In this document: positions 23,826-31,796 of the stretch, piece by piece
Numbering within the stretch: position 1 is the first letter of the stretch
Layout: the number at the start of each line of letters is the position of its first letter
From: Hungatella sp. UBA5385
GTDB taxonomy: Bacteria > Bacillota > Clostridia > Lachnospirales > Lachnospiraceae
Length of the DNA: 42,416 bases
Reading direction: 5' to 3'
NCBI GenBank assembly: GCA_002409995.1
Contig: DHOR01000039.1
Coordinates: 57,361-99,776, forward strand
Notes under the pieces: model-generated
What the model saw: only the letters and a program-made list of their open reading frames with translations
The model's database searches: none
Told to the model about the DNA's origin: nothing
Translations under genes and position numbers: made by a program

Positions 23826-25679
23826 TTATTTATTTCTCATATGGCTGTTAAGCTCTTCTAAAAGTTCATTAATATCCATACCATGGACCTCACATGCCTC
23901 TTCAATGGTCTCCATCTGGGAAGCAGGGCAGCCAAGACAATGCATACCGCTATTCATTAAAATGGGTGCAAGACCGGAGTCAAGGCGAAGGATTTCACTA
24001 ATTACCATATCTTTAGTAATCATATCCTTCTGACTCTCTTCCTTACCAAAGAACAGCTCCATATCATCTTCTACTGTGCCAATATCTGCGATTCCAAAGT
24101 TCTCAACCAGTACCTTTGCCACATTTGGAGACAGGAAAGCTGGAAGTGTTGGTCCTAAGTGAATGTTTTTCACACCAAGGTGGAGGAGTGCCAGCAATAC
24201 AATCACTGCCTTCTGCTCATACCATGCGATGTTGTATACAATTGGAAGATCATTGATATCATCAAGCTCAAATACTTCTTTTAATTTCAGTGCAATCACT
24301 GCCAATGAGTAGGAATCATTACACTGGCCTGCATCGAGAACACGTGGAATTCCGCCGATATCCCCTAAGTCAAGCTTGTTGTATTTATATTTTGCGCAGC
24401 CTGCTGTTAAAATAACCGCATCTTTTGGTAAAGCTTTTGCAAAATCTGTATAATAGTTTCTGGATTTTGCTCTGCCGTCACAGCCTGCCATAACAACAAA
24501 TTTCTTAATTGCACCGGACTTTACTGCACCAACTACCTGATCAGCTAATGCTAACACCTGATTGTGGGCAAATCCGCCTATGATTTCTCCTGTTTCAATC
24601 TCTGTTGGAGATGCACATTTCTTAGCATGCTCAATTATTTCTGAGAAATCCTTTTCCTCACCAATTTCTCCAGGAATATGCTTACAGCCTGGGAAACCTG
24701 CTGCTCCAGTTGTATACATACGGTCCTTGTAGCTGTCCTTTGGAGGAACAATACAGTTGGTAGTCATAAGAATCGGACCGTTAAAGCTTTCAAATTCCTC
24801 TTTTTGTTTCCACCATGCATTGCCGTAGTTGCCTGCAAAATGAGAGTATTTCTTAAATGCCGGATAATAGTGAGCCGGAAGCATTTCAGAATGGGTGTAA
24901 ACATCGATGCCTGTTCCTTCTGTCTGTTTTAATAACATTTCTAAATCTCTTAAATCGTGACCGGAAACCAGAATGCCGGGACGGTTTCCAACACCAATGT
25001 TAACTTTTGTGATTTCCGGATTACCGTATGCTGTAGTATTGGCTTTATCCAGAAGAGCCATTCCATTGACTCCGTATTTACCTGTCTCTAAAGTGAGAGC
25101 GATCAGTTCATCAACTGTGGCACTGTCATCCAGTGTTTTTGCTAAAGCTCTCTGCATAAATGCATCCACTTCTTCATCATCTTCCAACAGTACATTGGCG
25201 TGTTTGCTGTAAGCGGATAACCCCTTTAAGCCATAGGTAATCAGTTCACGAAGACTTCTGACATCCTCATTCTCTGTAGAGAGGACACCAACCTTAGAAG
25301 CTTTTTCAGCAAATGTGCCCTGGTCTGATGACTCCCAAAGAGCTGCTTCCGGAAGATCAGCCTTTTTCTCCAGCTGTCCAAGTAATTCTCTCTTTTTGTC
25401 TAAAGTAGTGAAAATCCTTGCGACAATCATATCCTCATCAAAGTTCGCGTTGGTAATTGTTGTAAATAAATTCAGTGATACCAGATGATTAATATCTTTT
25501 CCTACTTCTTTTCCTTCATTACGAAGAGCTGTTGTTACGCTTGAAATACCTTTTGTTACATACACCAGCAAATCCTGCATAGCAGCAACCTCCGGCTTCT
25601 TACCGCATACACCGACTTGAGTACAACCTGTACAGCCTGCTGTTTCCTGACACTGATAGCAAAACATTTTGTTTTCCAT
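23826..25679 (-). CDS. hcp: Hydroxylamine reductase (hybrid cluster protein) fused to a DUF1858 domain
   Basis: Reduces hydroxylamine and, in known systems, nitric oxide, using a [4Fe-4S] cluster and a hybrid Fe-S-O cluster. 617 residues. The N-terminal cubane motif has Cys7, 10, 19 and 25 (CX2C-X8-C-X5-C), the pattern of anaerobe class Hcp. Hybrid-cluster motifs follow: GHDLRDLEMLL, MTTNCIVPPKDSY, AGFPGCKHI, GCDGRAKSRNYY, LTAGCAKYKYNK, DAGQCNDSY. Typical Hcp ends near residue 545; the last 65 residues are an added DUF1858-like domain with HCLGCPAS. AGGAGG lies 8 bases before the ATG at 25679. Upstream is a dyad centred near -41.5. Confidence 0.95.
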   Translation of the reverse strand: MENKMFCYQCQETAGCTGCTQVGVCGKKPEVAAMQDLLVYVTKGISSVTTALRNEGKEVGKDINHLVSLNLFTTITNANFDEDMIVARIFTTLDKKRELLGQLEKKADLPEAALWESSDQGTFAEKASKVGVLSTENEDVRSLRELITYGLKGLSAYSKHANVLLEDDEEVDAFMQRALAKTLDDSATVDELIALTLETGKYGVNGMALLDKANTTAYGNPEITKVNIGVGNRPGILVSGHDLRDLEMLLKQTEGTGIDVYTHSEMLPAHYYPAFKKYSHFAGNYGNAWWKQKEEFESFNGPILMTTNCIVPPKDSYKDRMYTTGAAGFPGCKHIPGEIGEEKDFSEIIEHAKKCASPTEIETGEIIGGFAHNQVLALADQVVGAVKSGAIKKFVVMAGCDGRAKSRNYYTDFAKALPKDAVILTAGCAKYKYNKLDLGDIGGIPRVLDAGQCNDSYSLAVIALKLKEVFELDDINDLPIVYNIAWYEQKAVIVLLALLHLGVKNIHLGPTLPAFLSPNVAKVLVENFGIADIGTVEDDMELFFGKEESQKDMITKDMVISEILRLDSGLAPILMNSGMHCLGCPASQMETIEEACEVHGMDINELLEELNSHMRNK

Positions 25680-25750
25680 GAATGATTCCTCCTGAATATT
25701 TATGAGATCAATGCCATTGATCCGGCATCGTTCGTTTCCTTGATGACCAT

Positions 25751-25759
25751 ATCTTATCA
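25751..25759 (-). promoter_or_regulatory. Extended -10 box of hcp
   Basis: The minus strand reads TGATAAGAT (extended -10 with TAAGAT). No good -35 box is present, as expected for a promoter that needs an activator. The predicted start is near 25744, about 65 bases before the hcp ATG. Confidence 0.5.
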
Positions 25760-25773
25760 GGAGATTCAAAAAA

Positions 25774-25797
25774 ATTCCGTAACAAATGTTACGGAAT
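25774..25797. promoter_or_regulatory. Crp/Fnr-type operator of hcp that also forms the regulator gene's terminator
   Basis: A perfect 24-bp palindrome with core GTAAC-AAAT-GTTAC. Its centre (25785.5) lies about 41.5 bases upstream of the predicted hcp start, the classic class II activator position. In RNA from the minus strand the same repeat is a 10-bp stem with a 4-base loop followed by seven U, an intrinsic terminator for the Crp/Fnr gene whose stop codon it touches. Confidence 0.7.
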
Positions 25798-26471
25798 CAC
25801 AAATTATCTTGAATTCTTTTTAAATCAATGATTTTTATTTTCTTTTTTTCAATATTTATCAAGCCATCGTCTTGCATCTTCATCAGTTCTCTTGATAAAG
25901 AAGGGCGTGCCACATTTAAAAAATCGGCAAATTCTTCACGGTTCATTTTCAGCTCCACATTGCCGTTTTCTTCTGCATTCTGGAGAAGAATTTTGGATAT
26001 TTTCTGGCGCAGGGTGTTGCTGGCGATAATGTTTAGCTTCTGATTTAAATAGTATGCTTTTTGTGCAAGGATAGACAACATATTAGAAATCAGCAGTGTA
26101 TGGTAATCACAGTTGTTGCCGCAGCCTGTATAAAGATATGTCTTGGGCATCTGAAGCACCTTTGTGTCACTTGCAGCTATGGCATAATTTTCATACTCCC
26201 TCTTTTTTAGAAACAGAAACACCTCTCCAAATAGGTCTCCCCCCTGGTTAATAGTAGTGATAATATTTCTCTTCCCATCAAGGGAATCCCGGCAGATGGT
26301 AACAGAACCTTCGATTAATATGAAAAGTTTTTGTGGTTCATCTTCTACCAAAAATATAATTTCTTCTTTTTTATAGAAAACAGCTTCTGATCCGCTGCAT
26401 TTAATACATTTTTTTATATCCTCCTCTGTCATGCCGGAGAATAAGGGGCTTTTTTTTAATTCCTTGATCAT
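25797..26471 (-). CDS. Crp/Fnr-family regulator, probable activator of hcp (HcpR-like)
   Basis: 224 residues. An N-terminal cyclic-nucleotide-binding-fold domain (EEIIFLVEDEPQKLFILIEG, GGDLFGEVFLF) is followed by a long dimer helix and a C-terminal winged helix-turn-helix (MNREEFADFLNVARPSLSRE). Cys22, Cys25 (CIKC), Cys117 and Cys121 (CGNNC) could hold an Fe-S or heme cofactor; the residues are seen, the cofactor is inferred. GAAAGG precedes the ATG. It lies 17 bases after the three-gene ATP-grasp unit and directly upstream of hcp. HcpR proteins are the known Crp/Fnr-type regulators of hcp in anaerobes. Confidence 0.9.
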   Translation of the reverse strand: MIKELKKSPLFSGMTEEDIKKCIKCSGSEAVFYKKEEIIFLVEDEPQKLFILIEGSVTICRDSLDGKRNIITTINQGGDLFGEVFLFLKKREYENYAIAASDTKVLQMPKTYLYTGCGNNCDYHTLLISNMLSILAQKAYYLNQKLNIIASNTLRQKISKILLQNAEENGNVELKMNREEFADFLNVARPSLSRELMKMQDDGLINIEKKKIKIIDLKRIQDNL

Positions 26472-26488
26472 GGTCTGCCTTTCTGTTG

Positions 26489-27241
26489 TTAACCTATTCC
26501 GTAATATCTTCTCCCTGTTCCACTTGTTTCCGTATCTGGTATCATTCCCCCAAATCCGCCTGCTGAGTTCCGTCTTAATCCTGACATAACACTAATTCTG
26601 TAAAAAAGGCTTTTAAACTCTGAGGGTCTTTTTACCTTCATCACTTTCTGAGTTTCGAATTTAGTGGACAAGTAGATAGAAATCCCCTGTTCCTGATATC
26701 TGCACAGAATATGGGACAGATCATTTCTGATCGTAGTTGATCGCACAACTACATGCTTGATATTTCTTTCCTTTAGAAATTTGGCAGATGGCATATCCTG
26801 TGGAAATACGCACCACCTGTTATCATATTTTCCTGCTTGATATACCTGGGCAGAAAAGCGTTTGGAATCCAGCATAAATACAGGAGGGGCTGAAGGACTG
26901 ATATAAAGCGACGATAATATGTCTGCCCCTGCAATTAAGGCCTTTTGTATCTTTCCCACTGCAACAATCTCCGATCCTATACTGGGACCCTTTACTCCAT
27001 TGTATAGAGGAACAGGACGGTAACCTTCCTTTGCAAGAGCCAGACTTTCCACTACACTTTCAATGCCGGGTAAATCTACAATAACCATTGTATCAACTGC
27101 ATTTCCAATCCACTTTGCCTGTGGAATCTCCAGCATCTCCCCGGTTTTGGGCAAATCTGCAAATAGCACAGGTTTTGCCCATGCTGTCCAAACAGAATTA
27201 TCTGGTGCCCATGTTTTATATATCTCAATTCTTCTATCCAT
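26489..27241 (-). CDS. Uncharacterised protein of the ATP-grasp/DUF350-like unit
   Basis: 250 residues, not recognised. No signal peptide or membrane helix. It has an alpha/beta look with hydrophobic strands (DTMVIVDLPGIESVVE, NIKHVVVRSTTIRNDL), an invariant-looking LYNGVKGPSIGSEIVAVGKI segment, and a Gly/Arg-rich tail (RNSAGGFGGMIPDTETSGTG). The ATG at 27241 has AAAAGGGG upstream and follows the ATP-grasp stop by 4 bases; a start 15 codons earlier would overlap that gene. Tight spacing implies that it works with the ATP-grasp enzyme and membrane protein, perhaps as substrate or partner. Confidence 0.8.
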   Translation of the reverse strand: MDRRIEIYKTWAPDNSVWTAWAKPVLFADLPKTGEMLEIPQAKWIGNAVDTMVIVDLPGIESVVESLALAKEGYRPVPLYNGVKGPSIGSEIVAVGKIQKALIAGADILSSLYISPSAPPVFMLDSKRFSAQVYQAGKYDNRWCVFPQDMPSAKFLKERNIKHVVVRSTTIRNDLSHILCRYQEQGISIYLSTKFETQKVMKVKRPSEFKSLFYRISVMSGLRRNSAGGFGGMIPDTETSGTGRRYYGIG

Positions 27242-27245
27242 ACTT

Positions 27246-28481
27246 TTATCCCCTTTTCGCCACCAGCACTGGTATATCCTCTGCATTGCTGTCTATTCGT
27301 GGATATTGGCTAATCCTTCCATAAAATCCTGCAAATTTACCATCAACCGTAAATACCCCTATGCACAGATGGCAGGTATCCCCTTCCTCTGTGGTAAGTG
27401 GCCGGCTATCAAATTTCCTCTGAGCAACCCAGTTTACAGGCTCCTTATGAGCTGCCTTTTCGATCTTGATCAGTTCCTTCTCAGGCACTACACCATGGAT
27501 CGATATTCCCTCTCCCACTCTTCCAAGTGCAGGTTTAAAGATCCAGTCCTTGTCCTGTCTTGTAACTTTTTTAGGTTCTCTTGTCTCAGGAAGCAAGGTT
27601 TTCCACATAGGAATATCCACACCCATCTGATCCCAGATAAGCGGCAGTCTCTTAGACTGTGTTAATATAGCTGCCGGATGATTACAGGAGGGCACTTCAC
27701 AGTCAAAATAACCTTTCCAGTTATAGCTTCTCGGCAGATTGGTCAGCCATTCCAACGGGAAAAAGCGTACAATTCCATCAATTTTTCCCTGCAGATCATT
27801 TAATATACTGACCGGCTTCTTATCTGACCACTTCATATGATCAGGCCCTGCAAAGACTGTGCGAAATTCATTCTTGTTAAAATGGTCGCTAAGACACTGC
27901 ATAACCTGTCTGTCATCTGAATAGGAGGTTGCATGTACAAATGCAATGGTGCTGTCTTTCTCCGTCTTCTCCTGAAATGCCTTTGTTAAGGAGTCCAGTA
28001 TATTTACCCCAGGTTGGTACTCTTCAAAATACTTAGCTGCTATTGAGGGCAGAATTGAAGCCTCCGCCAGCCCTCCTGGAACATCACTGTTTACTTCTGA
28101 TATTGCCCAGCCTGTTGTAGTAGGATGAAAATCAAAACGCATGAGTCTGACGTGATCATTCCGATTGTAACCTGACAGATTTTTCAATGCTTTAAAAATC
28201 TTACCGGGCAATCCTAACTTTTTTACAATAGACAGATTATGAATTAGCGCTTCCTCCTTTGACATGGTCTCTTCAGACAATTGCTCTGACCATGCTGCCA
28301 GCTGTTCCGCTGTTTCCTGATCCATCAAAACAACATGTTTCGAAACTGTATTATGATCTCCCACCTGAGGATCCCATTTATAAGCTTTGAAAATTACATC
28401 ATACCGGTAATCTGAATATTGATTCTCCGGAATTGAAGCCAAATTTGTTCCCTGTTTCACCGCTTCCTCCCATAAACTCAT
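27246..28481 (-). CDS. Glutathionylspermidine synthase-like ATP-grasp protein
   Basis: 411 residues of the GSP_synth (preATP-grasp) family, related to E. coli YgiC/YjfC. Segments that fit: MRFDFHPTTTGWAISEVNSD then PGGLAEASILP, the ATP-grasp lysine region KDWIFKPALGRVGEGISIHG, and the metal/acid region near GDTCHLCIGVFTVDGKFAGF. These enzymes make C-N bonds between a carboxylate and an amine with ATP; the Gsp amidase domain is absent. Starts are ambiguous: ATG 28481 (weak AAAGAAA upstream) fits the family N-terminus, while GTG 28502 is possible. Neighbours suggest a membrane-linked peptide or polyamine ligase system. Confidence 0.85.
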   Translation of the reverse strand: MSLWEEAVKQGTNLASIPENQYSDYRYDVIFKAYKWDPQVGDHNTVSKHVVLMDQETAEQLAAWSEQLSEETMSKEEALIHNLSIVKKLGLPGKIFKALKNLSGYNRNDHVRLMRFDFHPTTTGWAISEVNSDVPGGLAEASILPSIAAKYFEEYQPGVNILDSLTKAFQEKTEKDSTIAFVHATSYSDDRQVMQCLSDHFNKNEFRTVFAGPDHMKWSDKKPVSILNDLQGKIDGIVRFFPLEWLTNLPRSYNWKGYFDCEVPSCNHPAAILTQSKRLPLIWDQMGVDIPMWKTLLPETREPKKVTRQDKDWIFKPALGRVGEGISIHGVVPEKELIKIEKAAHKEPVNWVAQRKFDSRPLTTEEGDTCHLCIGVFTVDGKFAGFYGRISQYPRIDSNAEDIPVLVAKRG

Positions 28482-28503
28482 TTTCTTTATGTAAATGATC
28501 ACA

Positions 28504-29301
28504 TCAAGGTATCAGTATCATGCACACAATTCCAATCACCACATAAATCATTCCTGATGCAGTTGAATATAATAAAAGCTGTCTTTTACCCAAAATATTT
28601 CTGCGTCTTGATCTGTAAAGCAGCTCCAGTAATATGATCAATAAAGACAGGGGGATGACTGGGATACCCCGGGAAAATTCATAGATTGTCATCTGGAATG
28701 AGGTCCAGTCTCCAGAAGATGCCTTTCCCAGAATCAAACTGCTTGCCAGAAGATATAAGCCAAAGTGGATTCCTGCTGATACATCCCGTTCGATTGTAAT
28801 ACGCTCTGAAATATTCGTAAGTCTACTTACAAATGCAGCAAGAATCAGCCAGGCAGCGACTCCTATTCCGGCCGAAACCACAACACACCACCATCCCGGT
28901 CCATCTCCTGTATTGGCTGCAGCATATATAATAGTCAATCCCAAATATCCTGCTGTTACAGGCAGCAAAGCTGCTTTATTATCAAGATTAAGAGTATCGT
29001 CCATCCATGATATATCTAAAAACAGAAAGAACAATTTCATTCCTCCAAAAAGCCATGCATATCCTAAAAAAATGTATAATGCAATATAAGGCGGGCTGTC
29101 AACCACATCATAAGCAGCCAGCACTTTTAAAGTGAAAAAATTAATAATAAACGCCGCCACTGGTAAGTACATAAGAACTCTTCGTGAAAACCGCCCCCGA
29201 TCCTCCGGCCAGCGCACTAATACTGTATTGTACCATGTATACAGAGACATTAATGTCAATACAAAAGATCCTATAAAAATAAACATTTCATCACCAGACA
29301 T
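28504..29301 (-). CDS. Polytopic membrane protein with DUF350-like region
   Basis: 265 residues with about seven membrane helices. The segment around residues 170-200 (ERDVSAGIHFGLYLLASSLI) resembles the DUF350 family pattern of an Asn/Asp-x-Ala-x-Gly helix followed by a Gly-rich helix; this match is by eye. AGGAGG lies near the ATG at 29301. It is the first gene of a unit with the ATP-grasp and unknown proteins (gaps of 22 and 4 bases). In proteobacteria DUF350 proteins (YjfL) sit near GSP_synth-like genes (YjfC), which supports a shared system. Confidence 0.75.
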   Translation of the reverse strand: MSGDEMFIFIGSFVLTLMSLYTWYNTVLVRWPEDRGRFSRRVLMYLPVAAFIINFFTLKVLAAYDVVDSPPYIALYIFLGYAWLFGGMKLFFLFLDISWMDDTLNLDNKAALLPVTAGYLGLTIIYAAANTGDGPGWWCVVVSAGIGVAAWLILAAFVSRLTNISERITIERDVSAGIHFGLYLLASSLILGKASSGDWTSFQMTIYEFSRGIPVIPLSLLIILLELLYRSRRRNILGKRQLLLYSTASGMIYVVIGIVCMILIP

Positions 29302-29380
29302 GGATGTTTCCCCCCTCCTATCACAGACCTTATTTACTTTTTATTATATTGGAAAGCAGATGAAATAACAAGGAAAAAAA

Positions 29381-29417
29381 CAAATCCCATCTTTATTGTA
29401 ACCAAAGATGGGATTTG
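29381..29417 (-). terminator. Terminator of the tlp unit
   Basis: CAAATCCCATCTTT (29381-29394) and AAAGATGGGATTTG (29404-29417) form a perfect 14-bp stem with a 9-base loop, followed on the minus strand by seven T. It lies 12 bases after the 41-residue gene stop. Confidence 0.9.
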
Positions 29418-29429
29418 TAAATTTTTGTA

Positions 29430-29555
29430 TTATATTTTTGTTTTCATAGACTTGCCCACTGTTGTAGTCTGAACATTGGTTTTAATATCAGGCATATCTG
29501 TTTTCGACTCATTGTTGTTTTTCTTCTTTTTATTGTTCTTTGCTGATTTTGCCAT
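29430..29555 (-). CDS. Small Lys/Asn-rich basic protein, possibly spore-associated
   Basis: A 41-residue gene starting MAKSAKNNKKKK, with an Asn run and a Thr-rich middle, very basic. GGAGG lies 10 bases before the ATG, whose A is also the last base of the tlp stop (TAATG overlap), and a strong terminator follows. The coupled position behind tlp suggests another small spore or DNA-binding protein, but I do not recognise a family. Confidence 0.7.
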   Translation of the reverse strand: MAKSAKNNKKKKNNNESKTDMPDIKTNVQTTTVGKSMKTKI

Positions 29556-29785
29556 TATTCAATGTCCTCCAACTGATCTTTTGCCTCTTCCTCTTTGTAC
29601 TCTTTAATCAATGAAGGAATTGCCTCAACCCTTCTCTGATTCTTTGCCTGTAGCTCGGATACAGTCTTATTGTCTGTGGCATTGTCAATTATTTCCTGGG
29701 CAACTTCCATGTTGTGAATGGAGGATTCTATGTTTTCTTTGATTTGCTCTGTGTTGGTCTGCCTCTTTTCTGGTTTATGGCTCAT
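29555..29785 (-). CDS. tlp: Tlp-type small acid-soluble spore protein
   Basis: 76 residues, hydrophilic and helical. The central stretch ENIESSIHNMEVAQEIID, then KTVSELQAKNQRRVEAI, follows the Tlp pattern (N-I-E-x-x-x-x-N-M-x-x-A-E then K-x-x-x-x-x-K-N-x-R-R-x-E-A-I). Tlp proteins are made in the forespore and packaged with spore DNA. The ATG at 29785 has GGAG 6 bases upstream; the in-frame TTG four codons earlier overlaps that site. This gene is the main sign that the organism makes spores. A forespore sigma factor is expected to control it; I did not identify its promoter with confidence. Confidence 0.8.
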   Translation of the reverse strand: MSHKPEKRQTNTEQIKENIESSIHNMEVAQEIIDNATDNKTVSELQAKNQRRVEAIPSLIKEYKEEEAKDQLEDIE

Positions 29786-29868
29786 ATTATTCTCCAATCT
29801 AAAAGTGATTTTGGGATTGATACCTTTATAGTATTGGAGAAATAAGAAGAAATATGCAATACCATTAC

Positions 29869-30984
29869 CTATTCCTTCCCATAATTCTCAAGAGTTGTGA
29901 CTTCATCCTCTTCCAATGACTTTAACAGACTCTCTGAAAGCTCTTCAAACTTCTCCTCAATTACGTCTGCCTCCACGATCTCACTGCCATCAGTCTGCAA
30001 ATGATAATATTCCCTGACCTTTTTCTCCACTTCTTCCATAATTTCAGGATGTATCCGGAAATATTCCTTTGCAGCTTCCCTGCCCTGTCCGATCTTATTT
30101 CCCTGATAGGAATACCAGGAACCGCTTTTCACTATTATATCAATCTCCGCTGCCAAATCCACCAGATCACCAAATCTGGATATTCCCTGACCATAGATAA
30201 TATCAAATACAGCCTCCTTAAAAGGCGGTGCGATCTTATTTTTAACGACTCTGATTCTTGTTCTGTTACCAATCAGCTCTCCGCCTATTTTAATCTGTTC
30301 AATTCTTCTCACATCAAGGCGGACAGAGGAATAGAACTTTAATGCCTTGCCTCCTGTAGTCACTTCAGGATTGCCATACATAATACCTATCTTTTCTCTC
30401 AGCTGATTGATAAAAATAACAATACACTTGGACCTGCTGACAACCGGTGTCAATTTACGCATTGCCTGTGACATGAGCCTTGCCTGGAGTCCCATATGTA
30501 CATCTCCCATATCACCATCTATCTCTGCCTTTGGCACAAGTGCTGCAACAGAGTCAATGACTAAAATATCAATAGCACCGGAACGGACCAGCAATTCTGC
30601 AATATCAAGGGCTTGTTCTCCACAATCAGGCTGGGAAAGATATAGTTCATTGATATCAACGCCTATTTTACCTGCATATACCGGATCAAGGGCATGTTCT
30701 GCATCTATAAAAGCTGCAATCCCGCCTTTTTTTTGAACTTCAGCAACCATATGCAGGGAAACAGTTGTCTTACCGCTGGATTCAGGTCCGTAAATTTCTA
30801 CAACTCTGCCTTTTGGAATACCGCCTAATCCTAAGGCTATATCAAGGCTCAAAGCTCCTGTTGGAACCACTTCAACTTTGCCTATGGCATTGGGATCACC
30901 AAGGCGCATTACTGCCCCTCTTCCGAAGTCCTTTTCAATTTTTAATATGGCTGCATCTAATGCTTTTTTCTTTTCATCATTCAT
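29869..30984 (-). CDS. recA: Recombinase RecA
   Basis: DNA strand-exchange and SOS co-protease, 371 residues. Walker A GPESSGKTT at 66-74, the DAEHALDPVYA segment, Walker B ILVIDSVAALVPKAEI, loop L1 (GDVHMGLQARLMSQAMRKLT), the INQLREKIGIMYGNPEVTTG segment with loop L2, and an acidic C-terminal tail. All catalytic parts are intact. It lies upstream of tlp on the same strand (83-base gap) instead of beside the competence or rny genes often found next to recA. I see no clear LexA box (GAAC-N4-GTTC type) in the region upstream. Whether it is the only recA cannot be judged here. Confidence 0.96.
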   Translation of the reverse strand: MNDEKKKALDAAILKIEKDFGRGAVMRLGDPNAIGKVEVVPTGALSLDIALGLGGIPKGRVVEIYGPESSGKTTVSLHMVAEVQKKGGIAAFIDAEHALDPVYAGKIGVDINELYLSQPDCGEQALDIAELLVRSGAIDILVIDSVAALVPKAEIDGDMGDVHMGLQARLMSQAMRKLTPVVSRSKCIVIFINQLREKIGIMYGNPEVTTGGKALKFYSSVRLDVRRIEQIKIGGELIGNRTRIRVVKNKIAPPFKEAVFDIIYGQGISRFGDLVDLAAEIDIIVKSGSWYSYQGNKIGQGREAAKEYFRIHPEIMEEVEKKVREYYHLQTDGSEIVEADVIEEKFEELSESLLKSLEEDEVTTLENYGKE

Positions 30985-31065
30985 AATTGTTTATACCTTT
31001 CTTTGCAAAATGAATCTGATTTACGCGCTGGTTTATAGCAGCGATTTTTTCCTTAAATACAAAAA

Positions 31066-31089
31066 GGACCCGCCACGTTCGGCGAATCC
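31066..31089 (-). terminator. Terminator or leader hairpin upstream of recA
   Basis: On the minus strand GGATTCGCC-GAACGT-GGCGGGTCC forms a 9-bp stem (two G-U pairs) followed by TTTTTG. It is about 150 bases after the MarR gene stop and 80 bases before recA, so it most likely ends MarR transcription; a recA leader role is possible. The rest of 31090-31238 shows nothing I can name. Confidence 0.65.
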
Positions 31090-31238
31090 TAGTGTGAAAA
31101 GTCCACTATTACACAAAATTACCAGAAGTATTTTCTTCTATCATAATAGCACATTTTCAAAATTTTCGTAATAGAATTTTTAAATACCTGCAATACGATC
31201 GCCATAGCCTGACCGTTTTATTTTGCTTATGGATATTT

Positions 31239-31721
31239 TTAATTTTTTCTTTGAATCAGTATATCACGATAAATTTCCATAACTTTAAAAAAAGTATCGA
31301 CCTCATCCATGCCGCAGCGTTCCAGAAGCGTGTCAACCGTATTGCTGATAGTTCTCACATCATACTGCTTATGCAGTTCACTCAGAAGCTTTCCCTCGTC
31401 AGTGGGAAAGAAACACATCTTTTTACCGTGCACTTCATGAGGACGGCGGAAGATATAACCCCGGTTCTCCAGCTTTTTAATGATCTGGGAGATTGCTCCG
31501 GGGGTTTTATGTTTTATCACAGCCAACTCAGTGACAGTGATTCCAGGGTTTTCCTCAATAGTTGTCAGTAAATGAATCTCCACCATGGTAATCTGCACGC
31601 CTGTACCATAATCACGGTTGCTGCCGGAATAGGCTGTGACTAATTCGGCAAATTCGTGCAGCAATTCGCTTTTTTTAGAGATGACGCTATAAACCTGTGC
31701 AATGGATTCGTTTTCAGCCAT
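31239..31721 (-). CDS. MarR-family transcriptional regulator
   Basis: 160 residues with the MarR winged helix: EENPGITVTELAVIKHKTPG, AISQIIKKLENRGYIFR, the wing VHGKKMCFFPTDEGKLL, and helical dimer ends. GAGGATGAAAC precedes the ATG. It starts 75 bases after the PatB-like gene stop on the same strand, so the two may share a transcript. Matching palindromes at the PatB and permease promoters are its probable targets. The ligand is unknown. Confidence 0.9.
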   Translation of the reverse strand: MAENESIAQVYSVISKKSELLHEFAELVTAYSGSNRDYGTGVQITMVEIHLLTTIEENPGITVTELAVIKHKTPGAISQIIKKLENRGYIFRRPHEVHGKKMCFFPTDEGKLLSELHKQYDVRTISNTVDTLLERCGMDEVDTFFKVMEIYRDILIQRKN

Positions 31722-31796
31722 GTTTCATCCTCATTTCCGGTTAAAATTTGATTACACTATTTATAATAGAGGATATTGACAGAAAAGACAAGAACA

